From an uncultured Lachnospiraceae bacterium (GTDB taxonomy: Bacteria; Bacillota; Clostridia; Lachnospirales; Lachnospiraceae): DNA of 9,054 bases. The DNA is taken from the NCBI GenBank assembly GCA_934339365.1, contig CAKRHW010000029.1, positions 1 through 9,054 on the forward strand, written 5' to 3'. Numbering within the stretch: position 1 is the stretch's first letter; each line of letters starts with the position of its first letter. The notes beneath the pieces were generated by a model that did no database searches, was not told the origin of the DNA, and saw only the letters and a program-made list of their open reading frames with translations. Positions 1 to 6,903 of this stretch are shown in pieces. Made by a program: the position numbers and the translations under genes.

Positions 1-162
1 CTCCTTCTGCAAAAGTTATTGCAACAGATTTCTCTATTTTATAACTTTTTTGTTGCGTTAAGTTTTTCAATTAAAGCTCTGGTTATCTTTTTCATTTTAA
101 TTCTATACTACTATGTGTCCCATAAAAAGGACATCTATTCTTTTGAAAATAATGAAGAATAA
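1..162 (+). CDS. C-terminal end of an unidentified membrane protein (partial)
   Basis: Frame 1 is open from the first base of the window and ends at TAA (160-162), giving the last 53 residues of a protein whose start lies outside. A strongly hydrophobic stretch at about residues 18-38 (FVALSFSIKALVIFFILILY) looks like a transmembrane helix. It is followed by a short charged tail ending in ENNEE, as is common for a cytoplasmic C-terminus. I do not recognise the family; a permease or other polytopic membrane protein is the natural guess. It converges on the minus-strand genes and is followed after 3 nt by a stem-loop (166-203). The reading is supported only by codon openness and the helix-plus-charged-tail pattern, so it could be a chance frame. 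Confidence 0.5.
   Translation, partial: LLLQKLLQQISLFYNFFVALSFSIKALVIFFILILYYYVSHKKDIYSFENNEE
4..25 (+). repeat. 22-nt direct repeat, copy 1
   Basis: This stretch (CTTCTGCAAAAGTTA, then T, then TGCAAC) matches 8901-8922 in the same orientation at 21 of 22 positions; the one difference is T here and A there at the sixteenth base. Here it lies inside the presumed membrane-protein frame. The two copies bracket almost the whole window. The similarity stops within one or two bases on either side. Confidence 0.5.
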
Positions 163-203
163 AAAATAGAGGAGTGCTCTCATCACCAGAGAAACTCCTC
201 TAT
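161..203 (-). terminator. Intrinsic terminator, minus strand
   Basis: A perfect 10-bp stem pairs 166-175 (ATAGAGGAGT) with 194-203 (ACTCCTCTAT). CTCT/AGAG (177-180 with 188-191) can extend it inside. Read on the minus strand the stem runs directly into a U tract (complement of the A run at 161-166), the textbook Rho-independent form. Read on the plus strand no U run follows immediately, so it would end the 1-162 transcript less well, though it may act on both. It is the only strong terminator I see in the window. Confidence 0.8.
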
Positions 204-243
204 ATCATAGAATCATTATTTTCTTTCTTCCTCACACTATAAT

Positions 244-456
244 TTACAAATCCAACATATACAATAAGCTCTCTCTATCCGGATACGAATACACAATTGG
301 CAATTCTTCCTTTTGTACTCTGCAAAAACCAGCTTTTTCATAATTGCACACCGTTGTTCTCGTACCATAAGTCCAATGGTTCCAATTTGTATATGATTCC
401 ACATATTCTAAATACCTTTCTTTTTATAGTTGAATCCAAAATTGTTTCACTCTCAT
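244..456 (-). pseudogene. Interrupted short coding remnant, function unknown
   Basis: An ATG at 456-454 overlaps the stop of the upstream MATE remnant (ATGA), the usual form of translational coupling. The frame reads MRVKQFWIQL and then meets TAA at 426-424. Past that stop the same frame stays open for 59 more codons to TAA at 246-244. It has a protein-like composition, including VCNYEKAGFCRVQKEELP and ending in SYPDRESLLYMLDL. This looks like one small gene with an internal stop, or the two ends of a larger gene after an internal deletion. The segment NYEKAGF faintly resembles the C-terminal part of GNAT acetyltransferases, but that is not enough to name it. A restart at GTG downstream of an AAAGAAAGG sequence is possible. 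Confidence 0.35.
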
Positions 457-773
457 TTCCGTTTTTCCTTCAAAAATAGGATACTCATACACAATACCGT
501 AATTTCCACTACCGGCATCACAATCCATAAACTGTTACCTCCAAACAGAATCGGAAAAACTAAAATCGCCACGCTGCTTAAAATAACATTTCTCATCAAA
601 GAAATGCACAGCGATTTCTTTACACTTAGAATAGACTGCAAATAATACGATGTCAATACATTCATTCCCATCGGAAGAAATGCCACGAAATACATTCTCA
701 CACCTTTCTGTGCAATCATTTTCATTTCTTTGTCGAGATTCATGAAAATCGAACCCACTCCATTTGGAAATAA
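453..773 (-). pseudogene. MATE efflux protein, C-terminal remnant
   Basis: About 100 residues with the character of the C-terminal end of a MATE/MepA-type multidrug and toxin extrusion protein. A short amphipathic stretch (NLDKEMKMIAQKGVRMYF) leads into three hydrophobic segments: FVAFLPMGMNVLTSYYLQSI, an ISLMRNVILSSVAILVFPILFG region, and WIVMPVVEITVLCMSILFL. A basic tail KEKRK precedes the TGA at 455-453. Full MATE proteins have about 450 residues and 12 helices, so roughly three quarters is missing. The only start is a GTG (758-756) without a ribosome-binding site of its own. Upstream the frame runs into the N-terminal part of an unrelated DUF368 gene in a different frame, with the junction at about 760-775. 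I therefore read it as the 3' side of a deletion scar, not a working transporter. Confidence 0.7.
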
Positions 774-865
774 AATCCCATGATAAATGCTATCGTCCCA
801 CCTGATACTCCCGGCACACTATCAGCTAATGCCATGCAAAATCCATTGATTCCTTCTTTGATCAT
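740..865 (-). pseudogene. DUF368 (polyprenyl-phosphate translocase type) N-terminal remnant
   Basis: ATG at 865-863 follows a strong ribosome-binding site (AGGAGGT, 872-878) at a good distance. The first 32 residues contain the DUF368 hallmark GFCMALADSVPGVSGGTIAF followed by IMGFY. This family is integral to the membrane, usually about 270-300 residues, and has been linked to undecaprenyl-phosphate recycling (PopT type). Homology ends after GFY. The frame then reads FQMEWVRFS and stops at TGA (742-740), while the MATE remnant continues in another frame. The 41-residue product cannot be a functional translocase. The intact promoter region and ribosome-binding site suggest a recent deletion that removed the rest of this gene and the first part of the MATE gene. 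Confidence 0.75.
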
Positions 866-943
866 AAAAAAACCTCCTGTCTTGTTTTCTGTGGTTATCT
901 TACTTACCAACAGTAAACAAACAGAAGGTATTTTTCTAAATAA

Positions 944-972
944 ATTATAAACTATGTTAAGAATTTTATAAA
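944..972 (-). promoter_or_regulatory. Probable sigma-A promoter of the DUF368 remnant
   Basis: On the minus strand there is a perfect -10 TATAAT (949-944) and a weaker -35 TTTATA (972-967, four of six consensus bases), separated by 17 nt. The predicted start near 937 leaves a leader of about 70 nt. That leader contains a small interrupted inverted repeat (CTG TTGGT ... ACCA CAG, about 893-917) before the AGGAGGT. The region is AT-rich, so a chance match is possible. Confidence 0.4.
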
Positions 973-979
973 CCAGTCT

Positions 980-1794
980 TTATTGGTACATATCTAATCT
1001 TCTAAGCGAAAGATACGGTCTGCTTTTTCTTGATTCCTTCGCCTTTGATAAATCGATTTCCTGTACGATTAACTGTTCCTTTTCATCTGCCTTAAAAATT
1101 ACATTCCCATCACTGTCAACTAAAAGTGACTGCCCTGCAAAATCCATATTATCTTCTAATCCAACCCGATTGCACATAGCTATAAATACATTATTCTGGA
1201 AGGCCTGTACACGTAATTCCCATTCAAATAATTCCATCGGTTCTTCCCTCGTATTGGCAGTCGGAATGATAATAAGCTCTGCACCCTTTAATGCACAAGT
1301 CCTAATGCTTTCCGGCAAATGCCGGTCAAAACAAATTACAACTCCTACTTTGCCAAATGGCAAATCATATACCAGAAAGCCTTCTTCCGAAGGAGTATAA
1401 TAATCTTTTTCGTAAAATTTTTCTCCCTGGTAAATGTGAACCATTTTCGACCTGCCAATCAACTCTCCATCCTGATTTATCATCATGGACATGTCATAAT
1501 ACCAGCCCTTTTCTTCTACATACAGATTCGGAGATACAAATAAATGATTTTGTTTACAGGCATTCTTTATGGCATGAAATCTTTCATCATCCAGAGTAAT
1601 GGAGAGTTGCTCCCTGCTGACTCCAAGATGCTCCTTTAGATTTTTATTTTCATACTGAGGAAAAAATGGTGTCATTTGAATCTCAGGAAAAAAAGCAGGT
1701 CTGATTCTTTTGCCTTGTCGATATAATCCATCGTTTTCTTATAATTGATATCCATGTTATTTGACATAGACATTTGAGCCATCGCTAGTTTCAT
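980..1794 (-). pseudogene. Nitrilase-superfamily (carbon-nitrogen) hydrolase, frameshifted
   Basis: Two frames make one hydrolase of the amidase/carbamoylase type. The 5' part starts at ATG 1794-1792 after GGAGGT (1805-1810) and reads MKLAMAQMSMSNNMD to KESDLLFF. The 3' part runs from FPEIQMTPFFPQ to LDMYQ and TAA (982-980). They would join if the T run at about 1686-1692 had eight Ts instead of seven. With one T restored the protein has 271 residues, the usual family length, with the Glu-Lys-Cys triad at E38 (FPE), K117 (GRSKMVH) and C155 (GVVICFDRHLPE). As written, translation from the good start ends after 40 residues. The internal ATG at 1675 has no ribosome-binding site and would lack E38. 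The gene begins 8 nt after the macro gene, so it is probably last in that operon. Substrate unknown. Sequencing error, true pseudogene and slippage-controlled expression are all possible. Confidence 0.8.
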
Positions 1795-1802
1795 GATAGT
1801 TT

Positions 1803-2684
1803 TTACCTCCACAAGTCATACAATTTCATCGTTTCTGCATTCCTATATTCATGTTTTTCATAATATCCAATCAGCTTACCGGCCTCTCTTAGTGCCACCA
1901 TATACACATCTTTATTCTGTTTTTCATTATGATATGTATAGACGATATTATGGCTTTCATCCTCTGCAAACCAATCAATGACTTTCTGTATTTTTTCTCT
2001 TGATTCCTGATTATGACAGTTTAGCAAACTTCTTCCAATCAGTTTTTCTCCTCCCCGTTTCGCATAATTCTGAACTGCTGCCGGATTCATATAAATAATC
2101 TCATGAGTTAAATTACAAATCACAACCGATGCCCTGTCCTGATCTACAATGCTTTTATAAAAACTAAGATAAGGCTTATTCACTTCTCTCTCATAAACAC
2201 TTTCTGTATATGAATCAAACAATACCCATTCTACCAGATCAAAACTATCCTGATGTTCCTGCAAAAATTCTCTGACTGTTTCTACTGCTACTTTTGCCGC
2301 TAATTCTACCGGAAATCTATACACACCTGTAGAGATCGACGGAAATGCAATTGTTCTGATTCCATGTTCAAATGCCAGCTGCATAGATTGATAGTAACAA
2401 CTTGCAAGAAGCTCTTCTTCCCTATTTCCGCCACCGGTCCAGACTGGTCCTACTGTATGTATCACATAGTCACATGGCAGTTGATACGCTTTTGTAATTT
2501 TAGCTTCTCCTGTGTGACATCCATGAAGCGTTCTACATTCCTTTAACAATTCCGGTCCTGCTGCACGATGGATTGCTCCGTCCACACCACCTCCACCTAA
2601 CAGAGATTGATTTGCTGCATTTACAATTGCCTGTACATCTGTAATTTTCGTGATATCACCTTTTACTGTTTTGAGTAAATTCAT
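1803..2684 (-). CDS. Macro domain protein with C-terminal PAS-like domain
   Basis: Residues 1-165 form a macro domain of the YmdB/O-acetyl-ADP-ribose deacetylase type: VKGDITK (D10), IVNAANQSLLGGGGVDGAIH (residues 20-39, adenosine and distal-ribose loops), and FPSISTGVYRFP (114-125, phosphate loop). Such domains bind ADP-ribose and often hydrolyse O-acetyl-ADP-ribose or ADP-ribosyl esters. Residues about 172-281 look like a PAS fold (VVICNLTHEIIYMNPAAVQNY, then LIGRSLLNCHNQES, then VYMVALREAGKLIGYYE), resembling the PAS part of DUF438 proteins. Stand-alone macro proteins have about 170-180 residues, so the C-terminal 120 are extra. I chose the ATG at 2684, giving 293 residues, because it has a spaced AGGTG and starts where the family does; the ATG at 2705 has AGG touching it. 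It lies 51 nt after tetR and 8 nt before the hydrolase. No signal peptide; probably cytosolic. The ligand sensed is unknown. Confidence 0.85.
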   Translation of the reverse strand: MNLLKTVKGDITKITDVQAIVNAANQSLLGGGGVDGAIHRAAGPELLKECRTLHGCHTGEAKITKAYQLPCDYVIHTVGPVWTGGGNREEELLASCYYQSMQLAFEHGIRTIAFPSISTGVYRFPVELAAKVAVETVREFLQEHQDSFDLVEWVLFDSYTESVYEREVNKPYLSFYKSIVDQDRASVVICNLTHEIIYMNPAAVQNYAKRGGEKLIGRSLLNCHNQESREKIQKVIDWFAEDESHNIVYTYHNEKQNKDVYMVALREAGKLIGYYEKHEYRNAETMKLYDLWR

Positions 2685-2689
2685 AAAAA

Positions 2690-2694
2690 CACCT
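2690..2694 (-). promoter_or_regulatory. Ribosome-binding site that sets the macro gene start
   Basis: AGGTG is separated by five T residues from the ATG at 2684-2682. It favours the 293-residue product over the frame seven codons longer starting at 2705, where AGG directly abuts the ATG. Confidence 0.55.
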
Positions 2695-2735
2695 GCTTTC
2701 TTCATCCTATTTTTGTTCTTTAAAAAAAGAATAAA

Positions 2736-3323
2736 TTAATCCTCAAAAATATATTCAAACATTTTTTCAAATATCATATCTATATTTTGCTGTAATACGT
2801 CTTGATGCAATGCATCCTTCTGTGCAATACATAAAGCCATCATTCTAAGAAAATTGACAAATACCTTCGGATCAACATCTTTTCTTGTACCTTCTATAAT
2901 GTCAAGCAGATACTGTGGTGTATCTGAATTTAAATCTTCTTCGATAAATCCGGCTTTTTCCATCGCCGGATAAAGATTTTTGACATCTTCTTCTGTAAGA
3001 TACTGATAAATACTGTCCTGATGATAAATAATCATATAAAGGAGTTTCTTTCCTTCTTCCTTTGTCATCTGTTTTCTTCCTGACAAATGTTGATGAATCA
3101 TCTGCATGGCTTTTTCTCTCTCATATCTGATCAGTGCAATCACAAATACTTCTTTGGACTCAAAAAAATTATAAAACGTGCTTTTTCCTATCCCTGCTGC
3201 TTGCGTTATCTTTGTTACCGAGGCATGGGTCAGCCCATATTCCTTTATGAGCTTCAACCCTGCCTCAAACATTTTTTCTTTTATCTCTTCTTTTTCTTCC
3301 TCTGAAAATACTCTTACCGGCAT
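2736..3323 (-). CDS. TetR/AcrR-family transcriptional regulator
   Basis: A 195-residue protein of normal TetR length. The N-terminal helix-turn-helix is clear: EAGLKLIKEYGLTHASVTKI leads into QAAGIGKSTFYNFFESKEVF, with the recognition helix at about residues 43-52. The remaining ~140 residues are a helical ligand-binding and dimerisation domain without recognisable specificity. The ATG follows AGGAG at 6-nt spacing, and that site overlaps the TAG of the upstream ABC gene (TAGGAG). The gap is only 9 nt, so it is almost certainly co-transcribed with the two ABC genes. By analogy with other TetR-ABC loci it probably represses this operon and itself, releasing DNA when a transported compound or membrane stress signal binds. 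The inverted repeat at 6903-6938 is the best candidate operator. Inducer unknown. Confidence 0.92.
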   Translation of the reverse strand: MPVRVFSEEEKEEIKEKMFEAGLKLIKEYGLTHASVTKITQAAGIGKSTFYNFFESKEVFVIALIRYEREKAMQMIHQHLSGRKQMTKEEGKKLLYMIIYHQDSIYQYLTEEDVKNLYPAMEKAGFIEEDLNSDTPQYLLDIIEGTRKDVDPKVFVNFLRMMALCIAQKDALHQDVLQQNIDMIFEKMFEYIFED

Positions 3324-3332
3324 CCTTTTCTC

Positions 3333-5087
3333 CTATTTAATCCGCCAGTTACCTGCATGGCTTTGTTCCTTCCACAAGCTGGCGTATATTCCATTTTTCT
3401 GAAGAAGTTCTTCATGATTTCCGGTTTCTTTTACACAACCATCATCTAATACCACAATCTGATTCGCATTCTTTATCGACTGTAATCTGTGTGCAACAAC
3501 AATAACGGTCTTATCACAAACCAGTTCACTGATTGCAGACTGAATCAGTACTTCATTTTCAGGGTCTAAAGAAGCAGTTGCCTCATCTAACAATACAACA
3601 GGTGCATCCTTTAGCAATGCTCTTGCTATGGAGATACGTTGTTTTTCACCACCTGAAAGGGTAGATCCTCCTTCTCCGACCATTGTATCATATCCGTCCG
3701 GCAAAGACATTATAAATTCGTGACAACAGGCTTTTTTTGCTACTTTTATTACTTCTTCCCTTGTTGCATTCATTTTTCCCATTTTTATGTTATTTTCAAT
3801 AGTATCATGAAACAGATAAACATCCTGAAAAACGATACTAATCTGATCTAGCAGTTCATCCGAAGGCATTTCCTTTATTGGGATTTTTCCAAGTGTAATT
3901 CTTCCGGCATCTACATCCCAGAACCTGGCAATCAGTTTTGTAATGGTAGATTTTCCACTTCCGGAAGGTCCCACCAATGCTGTAATGGTTTTTTCCGGAA
4001 AAACAAGGGATACATCTTTTAATACCACCTGATTGGTATATCCAAAAGTCACATGCTCAAATTCAATGGTTTTCTCTTTTGGCACTCCACTGCTTTTTAC
4101 AGGCTCTGGCAATGGCTTTTCCCTGTAAATATCCATGATTCGTTCATTTGCCCGGTTTGTTCTGGCAAAATCAGTAATAAAAAAGAATAAAATCGACACC
4201 GGTTCATAGATATTCAAGGTCATAACAAGAAAAGCAATATAATAAAAGGGGGATAATTCTAACTTCATGGTCATTACCCCGCCTGTCAGCATGGTAATGG
4301 CAATTCCAAGATTTAATACCATCCGTCCCACAGTCGCAATGGGTGCAGAGGATTTTGTTTCCATTTTTACCGCTGATTTTCTCTGCCTGTCAAATGCTTC
4401 TTTTAATTTTTCAAATTTCTCTCCTGCTACATGAAATGCCTTTAACGTCTGAATTCCCTCAACATATTCTAAAATTCCTGATGCTGCCTCCTGCTGTGCT
4501 GTCATCAGTTCCTTTCCTGACACTTTCATTCTTCGGTAACTCATTAGCACAAATGGGATCACACAAGGAATGGAAATAAAAAGTGCCAATGCCATAGGCA
4601 GATTAAAAACTGCCAGAAATACAAAAGACATCAAAAGTCTTACAATGGTAATTACAATCTGTGGAGCAAAACTGTTAGACAGATTCTCAATTGTAGAAAT
4701 ATCTCTAAGCAATACTGTGGAAAGTTCTCCTGCATCTCTGCGACTGAAAAATCCAAAGGATAATTTTCTTAAATGTTCCCCAATGCCTATTCTGGATTTC
4801 TTCATTCCCTCAGCCATGCCACAACAACTCATGATATAACTCTTCATACGCACAAGGAGATATGCCAGTGCCTGAATTGCCAATATGATTACAATTTTCC
4901 ATAGAGTTCCTGTGTCTAGTTGTTCTCCCGGAGTAGCAATTGGTCCCAGTAAAAAATAAATTGCCAGAATAACCACGCCATAAGGAATCGTTGCAACAAT
5001 ACTATCCACCATAAACCACAAAAGAAGCTTTATGTATCCACATGTATCCCCAAAGGACAATATAGAAAACCATTTTTTAATAAACAT
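3333..5087 (-). CDS. ABC transporter, fused membrane and ATPase subunit (second of pair)
   Basis: A 584-residue half-transporter. An N-terminal type IV (exporter-fold) membrane domain with about six helices occupies residues 20-320; the ATPase domain follows. ATPase motifs: Walker A GPSGSGKST (373-381), Q-loop Q421, signature LSGGEKQ (477-483), Walker B VVLLDEATASLD with D501 and E502, and H-loop H533 in VVAHRLQSI. All catalytic residues are present. I chose ATG 5087-5085 because AGGAG sits 6 nt upstream; a frame 17 codons longer (from 5138) has no such site. The start overlaps the end of the upstream ABC gene by 11 nt, typical of coupled heterodimer partners. Probably plasma membrane. Drug, lipid or peptide export is usual, but siderophore-import pairs (IrtAB/YbtPQ type) share this architecture, so the direction is open. 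Confidence 0.93.
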   Translation of the reverse strand: MFIKKWFSILSFGDTCGYIKLLLWFMVDSIVATIPYGVVILAIYFLLGPIATPGEQLDTGTLWKIVIILAIQALAYLLVRMKSYIMSCCGMAEGMKKSRIGIGEHLRKLSFGFFSRRDAGELSTVLLRDISTIENLSNSFAPQIVITIVRLLMSFVFLAVFNLPMALALFISIPCVIPFVLMSYRRMKVSGKELMTAQQEAASGILEYVEGIQTLKAFHVAGEKFEKLKEAFDRQRKSAVKMETKSSAPIATVGRMVLNLGIAITMLTGGVMTMKLELSPFYYIAFLVMTLNIYEPVSILFFFITDFARTNRANERIMDIYREKPLPEPVKSSGVPKEKTIEFEHVTFGYTNQVVLKDVSLVFPEKTITALVGPSGSGKSTITKLIARFWDVDAGRITLGKIPIKEMPSDELLDQISIVFQDVYLFHDTIENNIKMGKMNATREEVIKVAKKACCHEFIMSLPDGYDTMVGEGGSTLSGGEKQRISIARALLKDAPVVLLDEATASLDPENEVLIQSAISELVCDKTVIVVAHRLQSIKNANQIVVLDDGCVKETGNHEELLQKNGIYASLWKEQSHAGNWRIK

Positions 5088-6891
5088 ATCCGTCTCCTTT
5101 CTCTTTTCTGCCAATCGTCCATTCATCCCGCCGTTCATTTGCTTTTACCATATCACGATAAAGATCACATTCCTGATACAAATCTTTGTGACTTCCACAG
5201 GCCTCTATTTTTCCTTCTTTCAACACTAAAATACAGTCTGCATTCTCAATCGTTCTGATTCTGTGTGCAATGATAAATACCGTTTTTCCTTTCGATAATC
5301 TGGCAAATGCCGCCTGTATTTTACTTTCATTTTCTGCATCTGCATATGCTGTTGCTTCATCTAAAACTAAAATCGGTGCATCTTTTAGAAATAATCTTGC
5401 AATGGCAATCCTTTGCTTTTCCCCTCCTGACAGATAAGCATTTTTCTCCCCCATCACTGTCTGATATCCATTTGGTAACTGCATGATCACATCATGAATG
5501 TTTGCATCCTGTGCAGCTCTCATAATGTCTTCCAAAGAAGCTTCTTTATTTCCCATCCGGATATTATTTTCTATGGTATCTGAAAAAATCATACTTTCCT
5601 GAAAAACAAATGCTATTTTTTCCATCAAAATCTTTTGTGGTATCTTTCTAATATCTACCCCTCCGATTTTAATATGCCCCTCCTTTAGCGGATAAAAACG
5701 TAACAGTAACTCAAGAAATGTTGTTTTTCCTCCACCGGAAGGCCCCACAATTCCACATACCATTCCCTGATCTGCATGAAAATTAATATTTTGCAGCACC
5801 TCTCTTTTTCCATCATAAGAAAAACTTACATTCTCATATGTCACATCGTACTCTTTTGGAATTTCTATTTCCTCCTCCGTCAACTCCGGCTGATATAAAA
5901 TCTGGTCAATCCGCTTCACGCTTTCATTAATCCGGTTCATCCCTATCACAAGATTCATCATATTTTCTAAAGGTTCCTTAAATCCCTGTCCAATAATAAA
6001 AAATAAGATAACGGTCAGTACACCAGACATAAAATTCGTTTCATTCTTCAATATCAAGATGGATGCCGGTAATAAAAATAACATCTGACCGCCAAAGAAA
6101 ACATAATATAATCCCATAGGAAATGCATTTGCTTTTGCCGTTCTGTCAACTGAATCCACAAAGGCATCAATATCGTCCTGATATCTTCGAAATGCTCCTA
6201 ACGTTCTGTTAAAAACCTTTATGACAGGCATTCCATGAATAAATTCTACGATTGTGGCTGTCATCTGTTCTAGTCTGTCCGCCATTTCCTTTTGCAGTGC
6301 AGCTCTCTCCTTTTGTTTCAAACACATTCCTAACAACATGAGTGATAACAAAATTGGAAACAGCGTTACAAGTGCAAGTCTCCAGTCCATGACAAATAAA
6401 AAAAGAATCGTAAAAAGAGGGGCTGCGATTGCTGCCGCCACATCTGTTAAATTATGAGCCACAAAAGTCTCAATTTCTTCCACGTCATCTGTCATCACTT
6501 TTTTGATTGCCCCCTGGGTTGTTCCATTAAAATATCCCATAGATATACGAGACATTTTATCCATGAGCTGCAGACGGATTTCATATAACAAATCATATGC
6601 CGCTGTATGTGCCAGAGCACCAGAAACATAGGAACAGATTCCATACAGACAAATTCCCGCTAACGTAATCCCAACATAAATTAGAATTTTCTTCATACTT
6701 ATCTGCTCCAGTGTAAGATAGTTCTGCAAAATTTCCCGAATCGTCCCATAAATCGTAAAGAAAAATACAATTCTTGACAATGCAGAAACTACAGATAAAA
6801 TACTTGCCGCCACAAGCTTTCCTTTCTTCTCTCCGGCAATTTCAAATAGCCGCGCCACTCCTTCTTTCTGTTTTTTTCCCTTGTCCTTCAA
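5077..6891 (-). CDS. ABC transporter, fused membrane and ATPase subunit (first of pair)
   Basis: A 604-residue half-transporter and the first gene after the promoter. After a lysine-rich N-terminus, residues 25-330 are an ABC exporter-type membrane domain with about six helices. ATPase motifs: Walker A GPSGGGKT (383-390), Q-loop Q431, signature LSGGEKQ (487-493), Walker B ILVLDEATAYAD with D511 and E512, and H-loop H543 in IIAHRIRTI. The D-loop is AYADAENE rather than the common SLD form seen in the partner, the main difference between the two ATPase sites. Translation starts at TTG (6891-6889), supported by AGGAGGAG just upstream; no better ATG is available. It forms a probable heterodimer with the next gene, which starts inside its last codons. 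It is the closest gene to the operator-like palindrome. Substrate unknown. Confidence 0.93.
   Translation of the reverse strand: MKDKGKKQKEGVARLFEIAGEKKGKLVAASILSVVSALSRIVFFFTIYGTIREILQNYLTLEQISMKKILIYVGITLAGICLYGICSYVSGALAHTAAYDLLYEIRLQLMDKMSRISMGYFNGTTQGAIKKVMTDDVEEIETFVAHNLTDVAAAIAAPLFTILFLFVMDWRLALVTLFPILLSLMLLGMCLKQKERAALQKEMADRLEQMTATIVEFIHGMPVIKVFNRTLGAFRRYQDDIDAFVDSVDRTAKANAFPMGLYYVFFGGQMLFLLPASILILKNETNFMSGVLTVILFFIIGQGFKEPLENMMNLVIGMNRINESVKRIDQILYQPELTEEEIEIPKEYDVTYENVSFSYDGKREVLQNINFHADQGMVCGIVGPSGGGKTTFLELLLRFYPLKEGHIKIGGVDIRKIPQKILMEKIAFVFQESMIFSDTIENNIRMGNKEASLEDIMRAAQDANIHDVIMQLPNGYQTVMGEKNAYLSGGEKQRIAIARLFLKDAPILVLDEATAYADAENESKIQAAFARLSKGKTVFIIAHRIRTIENADCILVLKEGKIEACGSHKDLYQECDLYRDMVKANERRDEWTIGRKEKGDGYVY
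5094..5098 (-). promoter_or_regulatory. Ribosome-binding site that sets the second ABC gene start
   Basis: AGGAG lies 6 nt before the ATG at 5087-5085, inside the last codons of the preceding ABC gene. It favours this start over the upstream in-frame ATGs at 5138 and 5126. Confidence 0.75.
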
Positions 6892-6895
6892 TTTT

Positions 6896-6903
6896 CTCCT
6901 CCT
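6896..6903 (-). promoter_or_regulatory. Strong ribosome-binding site before a TTG start
   Basis: AGGAGGAG lies four bases before TTG (6891-6889) of the first ABC gene and is what supports that non-ATG start. The right arm of the inverted repeat (6903-6912) touches its first base, so a protein bound there, or a folded leader, could also affect translation. Confidence 0.75.

Noticed and set aside
297..645. Plus-strand open frames across the MATE remnant region
   Set aside because: They are antisense to sequence with clear MATE character and have no start signals; the minus-strand reading is better supported.
966..992. Possible terminator after the nitrilase-like gene (ACCA...TGGT)
   Set aside because: The stem is only 4-5 bp with a long loop, and the U tract is mixed; too weak to call.
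2685..2705. Upstream ATG at 2705 as start of the macro gene
   Set aside because: The AGG directly touches the ATG, leaving no spacer, and macro proteins of this type normally start close to the VKGDIT motif, as the ATG at 2684 gives.
2704..2735. AT-only hairpin (TTCTTT...AAAGAA) between tetR and the macro gene
   Set aside because: It has no GC pairs and no following U run, so it is unlikely to terminate; it is probably chance in a T-rich spacer.
4343..4839. Two plus-strand open frames within the second ABC gene
   Set aside because: They are antisense to a well-conserved ABC membrane domain, with no ribosome-binding site or recognisable motif.
5088..5138. Upstream ATG at 5138 as start of the second ABC gene
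   Set aside because: It has no ribosome-binding site and would add 17 polar residues; the ATG at 5087 has a well-placed AGGAG.
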